DNA of 64,000 nucleotides, taken from assembly GCF_963675165.1 (NCBI RefSeq), contig NC_087389.1, positions 4,338,830 to 4,402,829 on the forward strand. The letters run 5' to 3'. Below are positions 1 through 11,600 of this stretch, in pieces. The translations under genes and the position numbers were made by a program. Below the pieces are notes generated by a model, which was given only the letters and a program-made list of their open reading frames with translations, had not been told where the DNA came from and ran no database searches. How positions within the stretch are numbered: the first letter of the stretch is position 1; every line of letters begins with the position of its first letter. This DNA comes from Halichondria panicea (taxonomy: Eukaryota; Porifera; Demospongiae; Suberitida; Halichondriidae).

Positions 1-686
1 TTGATCAGCTCGGTTTTAGCATAGATAACCTGCACTATCTATGGTTTTGGAGTGTGGTCTAGCCTTAATGGATATGGCCTGTTTTTCAGTAAGACCCCAT
101 GTGCTTTTTCATAGTGGGTGCATGCAATGTTAATGGCTGTTTTATATATATCACTATACCATGCACACAATGTACGTGTACGTCTAGTATATTTAAGAGA
201 CTTTTGTGACTCACTGCAGCAACTGTGCTAATTGTTGTGCCAGTCTATATAATTATGTAAATTCAGCTTACAATAAGTCATGACATTTCAATGGATGTGG
301 TATTTTGAGCATTTAAATTGGTAAGTGTAATGTCACCCTCCATACAAGCACAGTTATCTTTGAGTGTCATGACGCATTCATGCAGTTAAGTTATAAATTA
401 TATGTGTGTATACTTTTAGACGTGTACTTTAATAGTACAGATTTTGGTTTACACTTGTAGGTAGTCCCCACTAGTCTTCCTACATGCAGCCCAGGTACGG
501 AGACCGTATCCGAAAGAGGCATATGCATGTTGGGGGTCTTAGGCCATCGTGCCAGAATTATGGACCAATGATACTATGGTATTATACTTACGTTGTAGGT
601 TAATTACTCATGCATTATTTTAATGCTATAGTTACAGCTAGTTATATATACTTGCATGTGTTTAGCTACTGTTTCACTCTGTGCAG
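1..686. other. Upstream flank or intron, no gene resolved
   Basis: AT-rich sequence with many short repeats. I see no convincing exon. It probably holds introns of the plus-strand gene whose last exon follows at 687, because that exon has a clear acceptor and must have upstream exons outside or within this stretch. Confidence 0.3.
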
Positions 687-788
687 GCAGAGATCCGACA
701 AGGTGCTGCTGGACTTGGTTCCAAAGGCAGCGCTTATGAATACGGGGTGGGAGATGACTGCAAGAGCAATGTAATGGCTATGACTTAG
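687..788 (+). CDS. Terminal exon of an unrecognised plus-strand gene (partial)
   Basis: A pyrimidine-rich acceptor ending TGCAG at 686 is followed by an open 33-codon stretch that ends in TAG at 786-788. The encoded tail is Gly/Ala/Ser-rich (IRQGAAGLGSKGSAYEYGVG near its start) and ends NVMAMT. I do not recognise the family and the upstream exons are not resolved. The exon reads in phase 0 if the acceptor is right. It could also be an accidental open stretch; the support is only the splice acceptor, the in-frame stop and the non-repetitive composition. Confidence 0.35.
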   Translation, partial: AEIRQGAAGLGSKGSAYEYGVGDDCKSNVMAMT

Positions 789-1072
789 GCTATTATAATT
801 ATATACAATGAGACTCGATTTGTAATCTTGTTACTTTTGTGAGATTCTGGAAACATAGCGGTTGTTTCAAAAGCGGCTGTCTATAATTAGACACACTGCT
901 ATACTTGTAATAATTATGCCTCAGGCAGGAGCCATGCACCATAAAAAATGTTATGCATGCACATATCATATAAATTAAATTCATTATCGGATTACTAATG
1001 TTCACATGACAAATACCTATGGAAAGGGTTGTCGTGTTACAAAAATTCTTCATTCAACTATGCTGCAAAGAG

Positions 1073-1885
1073 CTACAGAGGTTCTTCAAATTTTTCTACA
1101 CTGCATCCCTCCCCGACCCAAGACAGTACGCCATCCTGAGTGAAACTTGCTGTCTCATCTTCATCATCTGGATTGTAATTAGGCAAGGTGCTGAACATAT
1201 CACGAATGTTCACCCAACCACTGCTTCTAAACACCCCGCAACACAGATGCCGCTGACAGGTGTTCCTGTAGGCCATTCGAAGATACTCATTCCTGCCTAC
1301 GCTTAGCTTAATAGTGTATTTTATTTCGTACTTCATGCGGTAGGTAGTGATTGTGGCTTTAACACGTGTTCCTGGCGGCACGACTATCTTCTCCTCTTGG
1401 TTGTAGCAGTACTCAGTGCCTTCTGTGCTCGACTTCTCTGCTTCTTCAGTCGTAGACTTGCTCTTGTCATAATGCCCACTTATTCCGATGCTCCCTCCAG
1501 CTACAGCTGCACCCATCACCTGTGCTCCAATATTGCCTCCAAACCCAAAATTGACTCCTTTTGTCGAGGAGAAGGTGTAGCGACCTCCTTCAGTCTTGGA
1601 TGACTTTTTGTTGATTTGAACAACGCTTTCATCCTGAGCCACTTTTCCGTAATTTATATACTCTTTCATGTTTATATCAACGATTGTACGTGTTTTTTCG
1701 CTAGGTTTTGGGTCCATAGCAACAACGCTCAATTGAAAGTCAATATTGTTCACCTTCGTCTCATGATCATCTGTTTTGACAACACAAATGTTCTGTCCAT
1801 ATTTTTGCTTTGCTGCTCGTTCAAAAAGCTGCCAAAAGGTGACTGTGTTATCATCTTTTTTTGGACGAGAAGAGTAAGCTGCCAT
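1073..1885 (-). CDS. Aerolysin-like (ETX/MTX2-type) beta-pore-forming protein
   Basis: A single open exon encodes 270 aa from the ATG at 1885. An in-frame TTG lies 11 codons further up but is not a credible eukaryotic start, and a possible acceptor about 20 nt upstream suggests a non-coding first exon. No signal peptide is visible. The middle of the protein has a Gly/Ser/Thr-rich segment with alternating polar and small residues, followed by a VPPGTRVKATITTY strand. This pattern is typical of the insertion loop and flanking long strands of aerolysin, epsilon-toxin and natterin-like proteins. The C-terminal third is Cys-containing and has no resemblance I can name. In animals such proteins act in defence, digestion or intracellular vesicle biology; the role here is inferred only. 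The gene lies alone, 690 bp beyond the stop of the VWA gene on the same strand. Confidence 0.6.
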   Translation of the reverse strand: MAAYSSRPKKDDNTVTFWQLFERAAKQKYGQNICVVKTDDHETKVNNIDFQLSVVAMDPKPSEKTRTIVDINMKEYINYGKVAQDESVVQINKKSSKTEGGRYTFSSTKGVNFGFGGNIGAQVMGAAVAGGSIGISGHYDKSKSTTEEAEKSSTEGTEYCYNQEEKIVVPPGTRVKATITTYRMKYEIKYTIKLSVGRNEYLRMAYRNTCQRHLCCGVFRSSGWVNIRDMFSTLPNYNPDDEDETASFTQDGVLSWVGEGCSVEKFEEPL

Positions 1886-2574
1886 AATTATTGATCGGTT
1901 TCTCTGGTCTGGATGCAAGAGAGCAGTATTGGAAAATAATTGAGAAGGCCTACAATGAGGAAGTGGTGAACTATTTACATTCCAAACTGAGAAGTTGCTG
2001 CAGTAATATTCATGTCAATTTCACATCCTCCTTAGTCTTGCACCAGCCCTGATTAAAAACAGGCTCTGTAGAACTTTCTATATCAAGTTGTAAACCACCC
2101 TTACTGATTGGCTGAATGATACATGGATGTAGCTACAGTGCGTGTGAGCTGCATGCAAAGTGCATTGCATATATAGAGTCTAACTTCTTTTGCCTCCACA
2201 TGAACACAGACAACCCTGAAATTTATGCTTTTTTCACCCATTACTCTTATAAGCCTGGGACGTAGAGCTAGACATATATACACAACTGACACAAGACACA
2301 TGGAATTACATAATTTATTATTACATGTTATCTTACTGACATGAATCGATCCAGCCATTTTTTGCCCCGGCCAAGAACGTGGTTTATGCACAATTTACCA
2401 AAAATGGACATTGCCGCCTAATAATCATTATTTACGCTAAAGTTATTCCGAGCATAATTTAACAGGGCCTAGTCATTGACTTTCACAATAACAGAATAAT
2501 TAATGTGCACAAACAAACCGATTGAAGCTAGTACACTCTAAGGTGTTAAAAATAACGCTAATCAAAACTGTTTC
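1886..2574. other. Intergenic, between aerolysin-like and VWA genes
   Basis: No coding potential was recognised. The stretch contains the likely 5' leader of the aerolysin-like gene (about 1886-1990) and the 3' untranslated region of the VWA gene (just below 2575). Confidence 0.4.
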
Positions 2575-5500
2575 TCAGGTTTTTGTCTTAGTTCTCATGG
2601 CGATCTTCGATTTGTTTTGGTAGTACTGAGTGTCATCAACAAAGTTTGACCTCTGAGTGGAGTGAGTCTGAACCCTATGATCATAAAATAACAATACATG
2701 ATTATGTGTAACTATGCCCGAACAGTGCACAAAACCTTCACGGTTATACACACTATACAGTATACACAGTGACACAATGCCACAGTTATTTCCATTCACA
2801 TGCAGAATACATTGAGCAACTCACTTGCTGCGCATGTAGTGTCTGCCATGCTTCTGATACGAGCTAGCTGAATTCAGTGAGCTAATCCCTCGACGAAGGT
2901 CGTTAGTCAGAGCCTGTGTGAGATAGGGAACAAGAACAGTTAGTGTAAATGGGAAAATAAGTTTAGTAAAAACAGTGCAAAGCTCTATCGCAGAACTTAC
3001 AAATAGAGTTAAATTACAAATAGTGTTTGGTGGTGGGTACAGGTTCAACATAATTATGTAGACAAGTAAAATTATGTCTATATGGTTCACCTCAGTGAAA
3101 TGTTGCTGAAAGGATGGTGAAGCCGTCAGTGTGGAGATGGCAGTGTTGAGAATAGCATGGGCATCGGCCAGTCGATCTTTGTGGGGAGGAGAAATAAATC
3201 ATTCTTAAGCTCTGCATTATTCATCAACTACGTTAATTTACGAACCTATTCAGCTAAGTCACGGCCAATCAAGTCAATCAATTTGCATTAAGGCACTTAC
3301 TTTGTTGCGCAAGTGGTTCGGCTTTCTTCAGAGCAGTAGTTGCAATAATTCTGTTTCTCTGCACATCCACAGTCTCCTTTGCTGGGCCCTGAGCACCGTC
3401 TGAGAAAGAGCACAATATGAATATAATACTCAGCTTTAGTGAATATCCACTCACCTTTCCTGTCTATGTTGAGGTCAAAAGTGACAGTGTCAAGGGCAGA
3501 GGTGATGACATTGAAGTAGGAGAGAGAAGCCTTTATGACCAGGTCTTGTTGGGGATTGGGCATAGTTGGCAGTTTCAACTCCATCACAATATCTCTCTCC
3601 TCCTCCGACTGAAGGTCTCCCATGGCAATGTCACAGGTTTTGTCAGGAGTCGTCCAATTGATGGCTCTGTTAGCGTGTACCTCGGCCACACTGTTGCCTC
3701 CTTGTAGCTCCAGCTTGAGAGAGAGGTTCTGACCCACCACACTCAGTAGACCCCCCAGGCAGTCAGCAAATGACTCAGGAATCTGGGGAAACAGAAAAGC
3801 AGCTGTAAATTTTTCTGCTAGACACCTATTATAAATACCATGTACAAGCAAACAATGACAATAAAAGTGTAACCTTTTCGTTAGAGTCAATGTAATAGTA
3901 AACTCCGCCCCCTTGAGTGGAGATGGCCTCCAGTAGAGTGGCATCGTGGTCAGACCCAAATCCAAATGTGTAGACAGTGCCCTCAAACTGCGTAGTAATA
4001 GAGACAGCTTTACTATTTTGCAAGTACAATGTACAATACAACAGCCATAATTTATAATAGTGCCTCCTCAAAAAAATATTAAACATACCTTGGAGTGAGG
4101 TGCTCTGAGAATAGTAGGAGGAATTTGAGCGATTGCTGGATGGTTTGGACGATAGATGTTTTGTTGTATACGTAACAGTGGACCATTTAGCTGTGGAGGT
4201 GGTGGGGGTGGCGCAGGAGCTCGTGGGAGCTGTCGAGGTGGTAGGGGTGGCGCAGCAACTTGTGAGAGCTGTGGAGGTGGTGGGGGTGGCGGAGGAGCTT
4301 GTGATACCTGTGGAGGTGGTGGGGGTGGCACAGGAGCTTGTGAGACCTGTGGAGGTGGCGCAGGAGCTCGTGAGAGCTGTGGAGGTGGTGGGGGTGGCGC
4401 AGCAACTTGTGAGAGCTGTGGAGGTGGTGGGGGTGGTGCAGGAGCTCGTGAGAGCTGTGGAGGTGGTGGGGGTGGCGGAGGAGCTTGTGAGAGCTGTGGA
4501 GGTGGTGGGGGTGGCACAGGAGCTTGTGAGAGTGGTGGGGGTGGTACAGGAGCTCGTGAGAGATGTGGAGATGGTGGGGGTGGTGGGGGTGGTGCAGGAG
4601 CTCGTGAGACCTGTGGAGGTGGTGGGGGTGGCGGAGGAGCTTGTGAGAGCTGTGGAGGTGGCACAGGAGCTTGTGAGAGTGGTGGGGGTGGTACAGGAGC
4701 TCGTGACAGATGTGGAGGTGGTGGGTGTAGAGGTGGTCCTCGTTGTTGTGGGTGCTGCCACGGCTGTTGACGTAGAGGTGGAAGTTGTTTTTCATCATAC
4801 TCTTCAAGCTCCTGGTAGCACTTCATGTTTCTGAGAATATCGTTGGTGTCTCTGACACCGACATTAGCTAGCCCATCAGTTAGGAGTAGAACAGACTGTA
4901 CTTGTGCTTTGTCCTGCTCGTTGGTGTTCGAAATCAGTTCCATTCCTAATAGGATTAAAATAGAAATTACTAATCGTACATGGTACAAATGCACTGTAAA
5001 TGATACCATTCCTCTACACAGCGTGGAAAGACAGACTTTCAAAGCAGCTGTATACTAGATGTACATGCAGTGGAACCCTCATCAGGGTTTCATATAGCTG
5101 AGGTCCGGGGGTCGTTCCCAGGGAAATTTTACGAAATGATTATCTGAGGTGCAATTTGGTTTTTTTTTGTACTAGTACAGTGTATATACTTATTTCAATA
5201 TGTAGAAGTTTTTAAGTTATACACTTTGTTATGACATCATTAAGTGTTCAGATTTTTAGGGGGGGGAATCCCAGGGCGCCCCCCTCTCTATGTTCATTAT
5301 TTAAGTCATCCCTGCATGGTATAGAGAGCCAGGTCCCATGTTTGTGTACATAGGTCACCTCTCTGTAATTAGACTATGTACATTTGTTCCCAAATATATA
5401 TGTCTGTTATATAAGCTGGTATATATATCCGTAAAACCTCTATTTAAGGTGACCGTCTAAATAAGCGACACTTGGACATTACCAGTTGCAAGCATGACAG

Positions 5501-6424
5501 CATATACTATTTATGACGCATCAATGGCAGAGAGAGAGAGATATTGACACAGAGGTATGACCTAAAGTTAAGCTGAGACAGCAGCCAAGAAGAGCACAAT
5601 AACTGCTGCTGTGCAGTAAACATAATAATAAACTCCCGTGGAATAAAATGCCCCCTTTACAGACTTCGAAATGAAATAAACGCCCGGACGTTTAATCAAG
5701 TAAATACGGTGTATAATATTGAACTTAATATATATCCTACGCACATAACTAAATTTAATATCCTATATAGGACAATCAATATCCATTGTAAATGATCCCC
5801 ATTCTTGCAATGCCACAAAAATGGGCAGAGCTATTGTAGCTAGTGTACCTTTGAGCAGTCCTCCACAGAGGTTAGTTTGTGTGCCACTACGAATGGAGTC
5901 AACAAGAGCCTTGGCTTCTTTCTTGTTGGCTTTGTTCATTAGCATCAGGTCAAAATTCACGTAGATATAGGCGTCGTAAGTAACCACAGACAGTCTGTCA
6001 GTTTCTTTCACTGTAAAAGGATGCTGTTTGTGGTCAAATGCAAAAACCCGCAACATACAACTTTGGAGGCGGGGCTCGTAACAGTCAAAGTAATCTTTAG
6101 AAAATAAGTGGAGCTATGGTATCCCTTTAGTCTTTAGCTTAGATAGCTATATTAAAGCAGCCACTTACACTGGTCAATGACAAAATGCAGGGTTTCTTTG
6201 ACTAGTTTCAGCTTTTCCCCTTTCATAGAGCCACTCTTGTCAATGACAGCCACAATGTTCACCGAGGCTCGAGAGGTTGGCTCATAGAACGGAGCTTTGA
6301 AGGAGGTGACAGCCCAACATGTCTGCTCAGTCAGAGGGTAGCTCACGTACTCTGTAGAGCATTCAAGCGCAATCTGATCGCAGCCAGTCAATACTACATC
6401 TGTTTCTTTTATTTCTTCAGCCAT
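2575..6424 (-). CDS. Von Willebrand A domain protein with proline-rich insertion (nine exons)
   Basis: The exons on the minus strand are 6424-6169, 6010-5849, 4945-4089, 3987-3874, 3782-3455, 3399-3301, 3176-3091, 2913-2825 and 2674-2575. All joins are GT-AG and in frame and sum to 696 codons. The start is the ATG at 6424, giving MAEEIKETDVV. The VWA domain carries the MIDAS motif DKSGSM, then RLSVVTYD, LLLTDGLANVG and TFGFGSDHD, in family order. It belongs to the group with a conserved region after the VWA domain (FDLNIDRK, then VDVQRNRIIATTALKKAE). That group includes plant WAV3-like and many bacterial and animal proteins, but the Zn-finger end is not obvious here. About 200 residues of proline-rich repeats are inserted between LLLTDG and TFGFG, in the third exon. 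No signal peptide is seen, so the protein is probably cytosolic. VCPKMT lies 230 bp upstream on the same strand. Confidence 0.82.
4175..4790 (-). repeat. Coding minisatellite: proline-rich repeats inside the VWA domain
   Basis: Imperfect tandem repeats of units in multiples of three bases, rich in CCACCACC on the minus strand, encode about 15 blocks of the form PPPPPPQLSQAP or PPPPPPQLSRAP. The tract lies inside exon 3 of the VWA gene. The frame is held by the flanking VWA motifs, so it is translated unless it is spliced out internally. All three minus frames and two plus frames are open through the tract because the repeat unit lacks stop triplets. Confidence 0.85.
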
Positions 6425-6655
6425 TGCTTTTCGGTAGATTTAGCCTCAGACCATACTATGCTCAGACCATGACTATGCTTAGACTATATACCCTTAGCTT
6501 GCCTTCCATTACATCATTCCCCAAAATAGTATGAATGACAGAGCAGTCTCAGTAAAAACAAGGGGTGTATCTAGCATGCCGAAGACACTGAGGTAAAGAT
6601 CATTAACTGCACAAGACACAAAAAAATTAATGGGTTGCAGAAAATTGAGCAGAAT

Positions 6656-8433
6656 TTACTGGAGGGTGAACATAATGACGTTAATGTCTCTACTTCTAAA
6701 CACATTGTCCAAAGACTCATAGGGCACCTTCGTCTTGGTGAAATGCTCGTCCATCATCTGTATGAGAGAGTAAGGTCAATAAAAGTAATGCTGAACACGA
6801 ATGAGACAAACGGGACACCAAAGATAAAAAGGACATAAAAAAACTATGAACCCATAGGAGTATTTGCGGTCATTTTTGTGTAACCAAACAACAACATTTT
6901 TGAGACCTTTAATTAATTACTATAAACAATTTATAACCTCCAGCTTCCCCTATGATAACCTCACCTCAAAGAACCTCTTCTCGATCAGTGGCTTGTTGCC
7001 GGTAGTCCTTTCCTCATAGGACATGAGTACAGTGGTGTGTCTACCACACAGGTCCACCAATGTCTTTAGCAAGGCAGGAAGACTCTGTAACAATGTGTGA
7101 TGTATATAGTTGAATAAATGGAATTTAGGCCCTGGCTACATATAGCTAGCGGCAAGGGATGGTGCACAATAAGAAAGTGTGAAATAACTCTTGTAAGACG
7201 TACTACGTACTGTAAGAAGTACAATTTAAACCTGCACTATTTAAACGACCGGCAGATTGTGTGCTTACATCTTCCCCTAGAGTTTTGCTAATGTGTACAA
7301 GCATATAGGTAGTATAGGCAAACACTTCATTTCTTACCTCTTCATAGTACACGACATCAGCCATGAGCACATAGTCAGGTGAAGGAAGAAATCTTGACAC
7401 CTCCTCTCCCCTAAATAAACGGTTAGCATCAACTTGTACATAAACAGGTTCAGTGGCGGATCTATAGTGGGGAGCTTTGGGGACTTGAGCACCATGGCCT
7501 TGATTACAAGCCTGAAAGACAGAATCTACACTATAGCACGTAGCATTATCATAGCAACACCCAGTTAAATACTGTAAGCATGAACAATTATTGATGAGCC
7601 ATACAGGAAAAACATCGTGATTTGCAGAATAGCTAGCTAGGCTTGACCTAGTGACTTTTAGCTCCCCCCTAGGCCCTATCAATATTCTTGGATCCGCCCC
7701 TGACTGGTACGTTAGCATATAGACTTGTACATTAACAGCTTCAGGTACAGATATACAACGGAAAAGCACCCTTTTTAAAAATGCATCCAGCAGGACCAGC
7801 AATAAAAAGCCAATACGTTTTGTTTTATATTCACAATCAAATGTAAAGTCTGTAGCATTAGCAGTAGCAGCATTGAAAGATCGATTTGGGTATTTACACT
7901 GCTCGTACTGTACTGTCACCATTTTAGGACTTGAGCAGTAAGAGATCCCGCGATGACATCTTTGTTGATACTGACATTGTCAGACATCAAGTCTACAAAC
8001 TCAGGGAGGTCAGTCACTGTCACATCTGCCCTGTATGTATATATCATATTATGGGTTCTGAAATCAAACACAGTCAATGCGTGAAATCCACCACCCTTTT
8101 GGTATAGCCAGTAAAAATTGTAAACGCTACCAAAAAGTACGTCTCCTTCACTCACCCGAGCACCCCAGCCACTATCCCCACCACGCCAGTACCAGAGCCT
8201 AGATCCACCACCCTCTTACCCCTCCAGTGACTACGTTGGTCTGACGTACCAGGCCCCGAGGCTACTGGGAAAAAGGTATCGTTCTCCAGGAACTTAGCGA
8301 GGACAATAGCAGCGTCCCAAACCACACAACCTACATCTCCGACATAGAGCTGCTTCAGTTGAATCGTTTTTTCTCCACACTCCAGCTCTCTGAAGAAGCT
8401 GCCCCCATTCGAACTTTCAGTCTCACTGTTCAT
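6656..8433 (-). CDS. VCPKMT: VCP lysine methyltransferase (METTL21D), five exons
   Basis: The exons are 8433-8156, 8030-7920, 7410-7338, 7084-6965 and 6757-6656. They join in frame to 227 aa, the usual length for the METTL21 family. The SAM-binding motif I is VVDLGSGTGVVGIVAGVLGA. It is followed by ADVTVTDLPE (acidic end of beta 2), then PDYVLMADVVYYEE, which matches the DCIYYEE-type post-motif II of METTL21D, and SYEERTTGNKPLIEKRFFE, its diagnostic C-terminal block. The known human enzyme trimethylates a lysine of the AAA ATPase VCP/p97; the substrate here is inferred by orthology. The gene is divergent from TBC1D19, with 208 bp between the two ATGs. The third intron holds decayed repeats. 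Confidence 0.92.
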
Positions 8434-8641
8434 CTCATTGTTTTATGTACAAAAAACACCATACCACAGGAAAGTACCTAAGTAACTCTTCTCTCAGCTG
8501 ATCAGGCCGCGGCTTTTATCGCTCTCAGTTGTACGCCGCGGTAAAACACAAACCGTTTGACCTTTGAACGTTCTAGTATTTCAATAAATGTGCTCTATTT
8601 AGAATTAGAGCCACCCACATGGACAAGCTGTACTCGACTCA
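8434..8641. promoter_or_regulatory. Bidirectional promoter between VCPKMT and TBC1D19
   Basis: The two start codons are only 208 bp apart on opposite strands. This spacer must carry both 5' leaders and the shared promoter. No TATA box is obvious. It contains the GC-rich stretch GATCAGGCCGCGGC around 8500 and a second CCGCGG nearby, which is unusual in this AT-rich window and fits a housekeeping promoter. Confidence 0.55.
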
Positions 8642-11600
8642 ATGGAGGACTGGACAAGTCTATGCAATGATAAAGACACTGAGGCTATTGTTCTCTCGAA
8701 GATGAGGGAAATAGGATTGAGTGCTCACCTGAAGTATGCAGTTCAGAGCAAAATCAAGGACCAAAACGTCCAAATCAGTGACCTAGAGGAAACAGTACAT
8801 GCCAGCGTAAATACACCAGGTGTGCAGCATGTACTAAACCACAGTAATTGATGATTTCACCTCCACAGAACTTCAGACACTCCTAAAGAATGCTGTGTAT
8901 AAGGAGGTGATAAGTCTACAGAATAAAGTAGGCATTGACGGCAGTGAGCTCCGCCCACTTTGTAAGGAGCCACTGGATTTTGTTCGAGTGGCTGAAGAGG
9001 AGTGGGAAGCCACACTGAGACAAGGAATCAACACTCTGGCCATTGAGAAGAACCTACCACTATGCAAGGAGGTAGCAACAGTACAAGTTTTATACTTGCC
9101 GAATTATAATGATTGCAAATAATATTTCACATGTCCCTTGGGTTTTTTCTTAAGTGATATGTATCGATTCATTCTATCCCCTTGCAGAGGTCACCTTCTG
9201 AAAGTGAACAATTGAGACGGAAGTGGAATTCAATTGGAAGTAATTTCCCAGGAAAGTTGTGATCTAGCTCCTTCATGTATTGATGTGTGCTGTACTATAT
9301 ATCACTCCAGGACTCCATGAAATGAACCCGATATACTCCCCTAAGGACTTTCTGGAGGTGCTTACTCGTGTGAGGAACAGCAACTACAACCCTGGAGTGG
9401 ACTGTGGGGGTCTAATGAAACTCAACGTCAACGTCAAGTCCCTTACTCAACTAGTCAGTGGGGTGGAGTTTGACAATAACGTCTTGATGTATAACCTAGT
9501 ACACAATGTTTTGTTTGCCATGATAGTATGCATTTTATATCTAGTGTTGGTGAGTCAGTAGCATTACATGTATACTAAAATACCGGTCCTCAAAGGAAAC
9601 TGTATTATCACTACCCTCTTCTATAGAGAATGCTGTTTTCGAGTTTGCATCCCTCAAATCTGCAAATGGAGAACTCTCTGTCGAGAAATGGTGAGAAACA
9701 AAATTCGATGGTACTGAATTTTAACTGTTTAGCACAGGTGGAGTGGAGTACAATGAAAAGGCTGAGAAAGGTTGGTTCAAGATTGGAGTGTACTCAATAT
9801 GGCCCTGTGTTGATTTTTAATCGTTAAGAGATAGTGTCCGACAAAACAACATTAATAGAACAGAGATGGAAATTGAATATTGTTGGTACTCTCAGGGCTT
9901 CATTTGCGCCCTGTTGGAAAAATAAGGCTGATTTACGGCTTAAGTTGCTCATCAAGCAAAGTCTGTTCAGGTTTCTCTCCTGAATGTGAAAGACTGTAGC
10001 ATAATTATAGTGCGAACCAGATACACCCTCAGGCAGTTTAATCGCAACACTTCCTGGACGGCCAATGGCTCCAGACCTTCTGTAATGTGTAGTTTACTAG
10101 TTGTAACTCAATGATGGCCAGTCTCTCTGTTAAAAAGGTACTGCTGCCAGTCCAGACCAAGTTTTCTTGTGTCATTAGTTCTACTGTGGTATGCAAAATT
10201 AATGCTATTCATTGCATTATTATGCTTGTTAGCAAACGTTCTTATGACGGAAGCAATACCACTAAACAGTGGACCTACACTTCACTATAAAAAGGCAGAC
10301 AGAACCTGGTCAAGTATCGCTTCTGGCCTTTTGGCTAAGATCAAGTAGAAATAACTGTTCTTCGAAGTGTAAAAGCTTCGACGGGGCTATTGCCCCACGC
10401 TTTTACTTCAATTTTTGCAAAATGGGTTGTGGACCGAAGCTTGCTTCACCCTTCCCGCGGGTTGCCCTAGTATTGCACTACTTCTAGGTGCGGCCCATCC
10501 CCTCATGGGGACACAATCAAACAAAAATCAATGCATCCTTCAGACATTGCTTTCTATAATCATGTACGTTTATCAGTTAAATTTCTGTGGTCCCCTCCTT
10601 TGTCTCTCTACATGCATCTCTCTTTATATTGCAGTGTTGCAACATGAACTTTGCCCCCTGGCGAGAGAGCTGTGCAAGGGAGGGTGTCCAGTGGGTCTCA
10701 GGAGGGAACTGTGGGGCAGAGCACTCACACTGAACACCAGCAGCCCAGAGGTCAGGGGGTTAGAGTATGTGAAATGAAAGCATTGATTTTGTGTGTTAGA
10801 TATTCATGCTGATTTTGGCAACCAATTCCACATTGTTAATTATAGCGGGGTATAATTATTTCGAGGGTATAAAATGTTTGCAGTTTTTGCTGATGAATCT
10901 GCATATACCGTATATAGAGGGTAATTTTCGTGGGGCAAAATATTCGTGGTTGAAGACAACCATGAATATTTTGTCCCCCGAAAATTACCCGCTATACGGT
11001 ATATACCCACGAATTTATTATCGCATGTACCCTCAAAATATACCCGGCTATACAGTATGATACAGGGCATAATTCACATGATGTGCAGCATGCTTTTGTG
11101 TTTGAAGAGCTGAAAATGTCCGTTATGAAGTACAGTCTTTTGTTTGAAAAACTGCTAGTGATGGTAAGTCTCTATGAAGGCCATCATTCTTTAATGACAA
11201 TAATTCTTTCTCTTAGGATGTGAAGAAAATTGCAGCGAATGATGACAACTTCTTTGTGTTTGAGGACAACATGCATCAGGTGTAGCTCTTCGGTGTTAGT
11301 CTATCGCCTTGACGACTGGTTGTGTTGCAGGTGTTGCTGTGTTTCCTCCATGACAACACTATGCTCCCTCACTTTGACCACCTCAGTGTAACACCAATGA
11401 AGGCCTTCAAAACAGGTGAGGGGGATGGTTAATGTGTGGGGAAGACGAGGTGTTCCCTTTGCTAGCATTTCATACACATGCTTATTAATAAACATCCACT
11501 GAGAACTCAACTAGCTAAATTCCCTCTTGTTGACTACACTACATAAAATTTTCTCCCTAGAACAAGCAGTTTTCTACACATACTATTTTATTCAAGGACG

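Noticed and set aside
4133-4834. Long open frames in both strands and other frames across the minisatellite
   Set aside because: They are shadows of the stop-free repeat unit. Only the minus frame joined to the VWA motifs has flanking coding evidence.
7420-7920. Minus-strand 239-codon frame as a separate gene
   Set aside because: It is a read-through of VCPKMT exon 3 and its flanking introns; only the exon 3 part matches the family.
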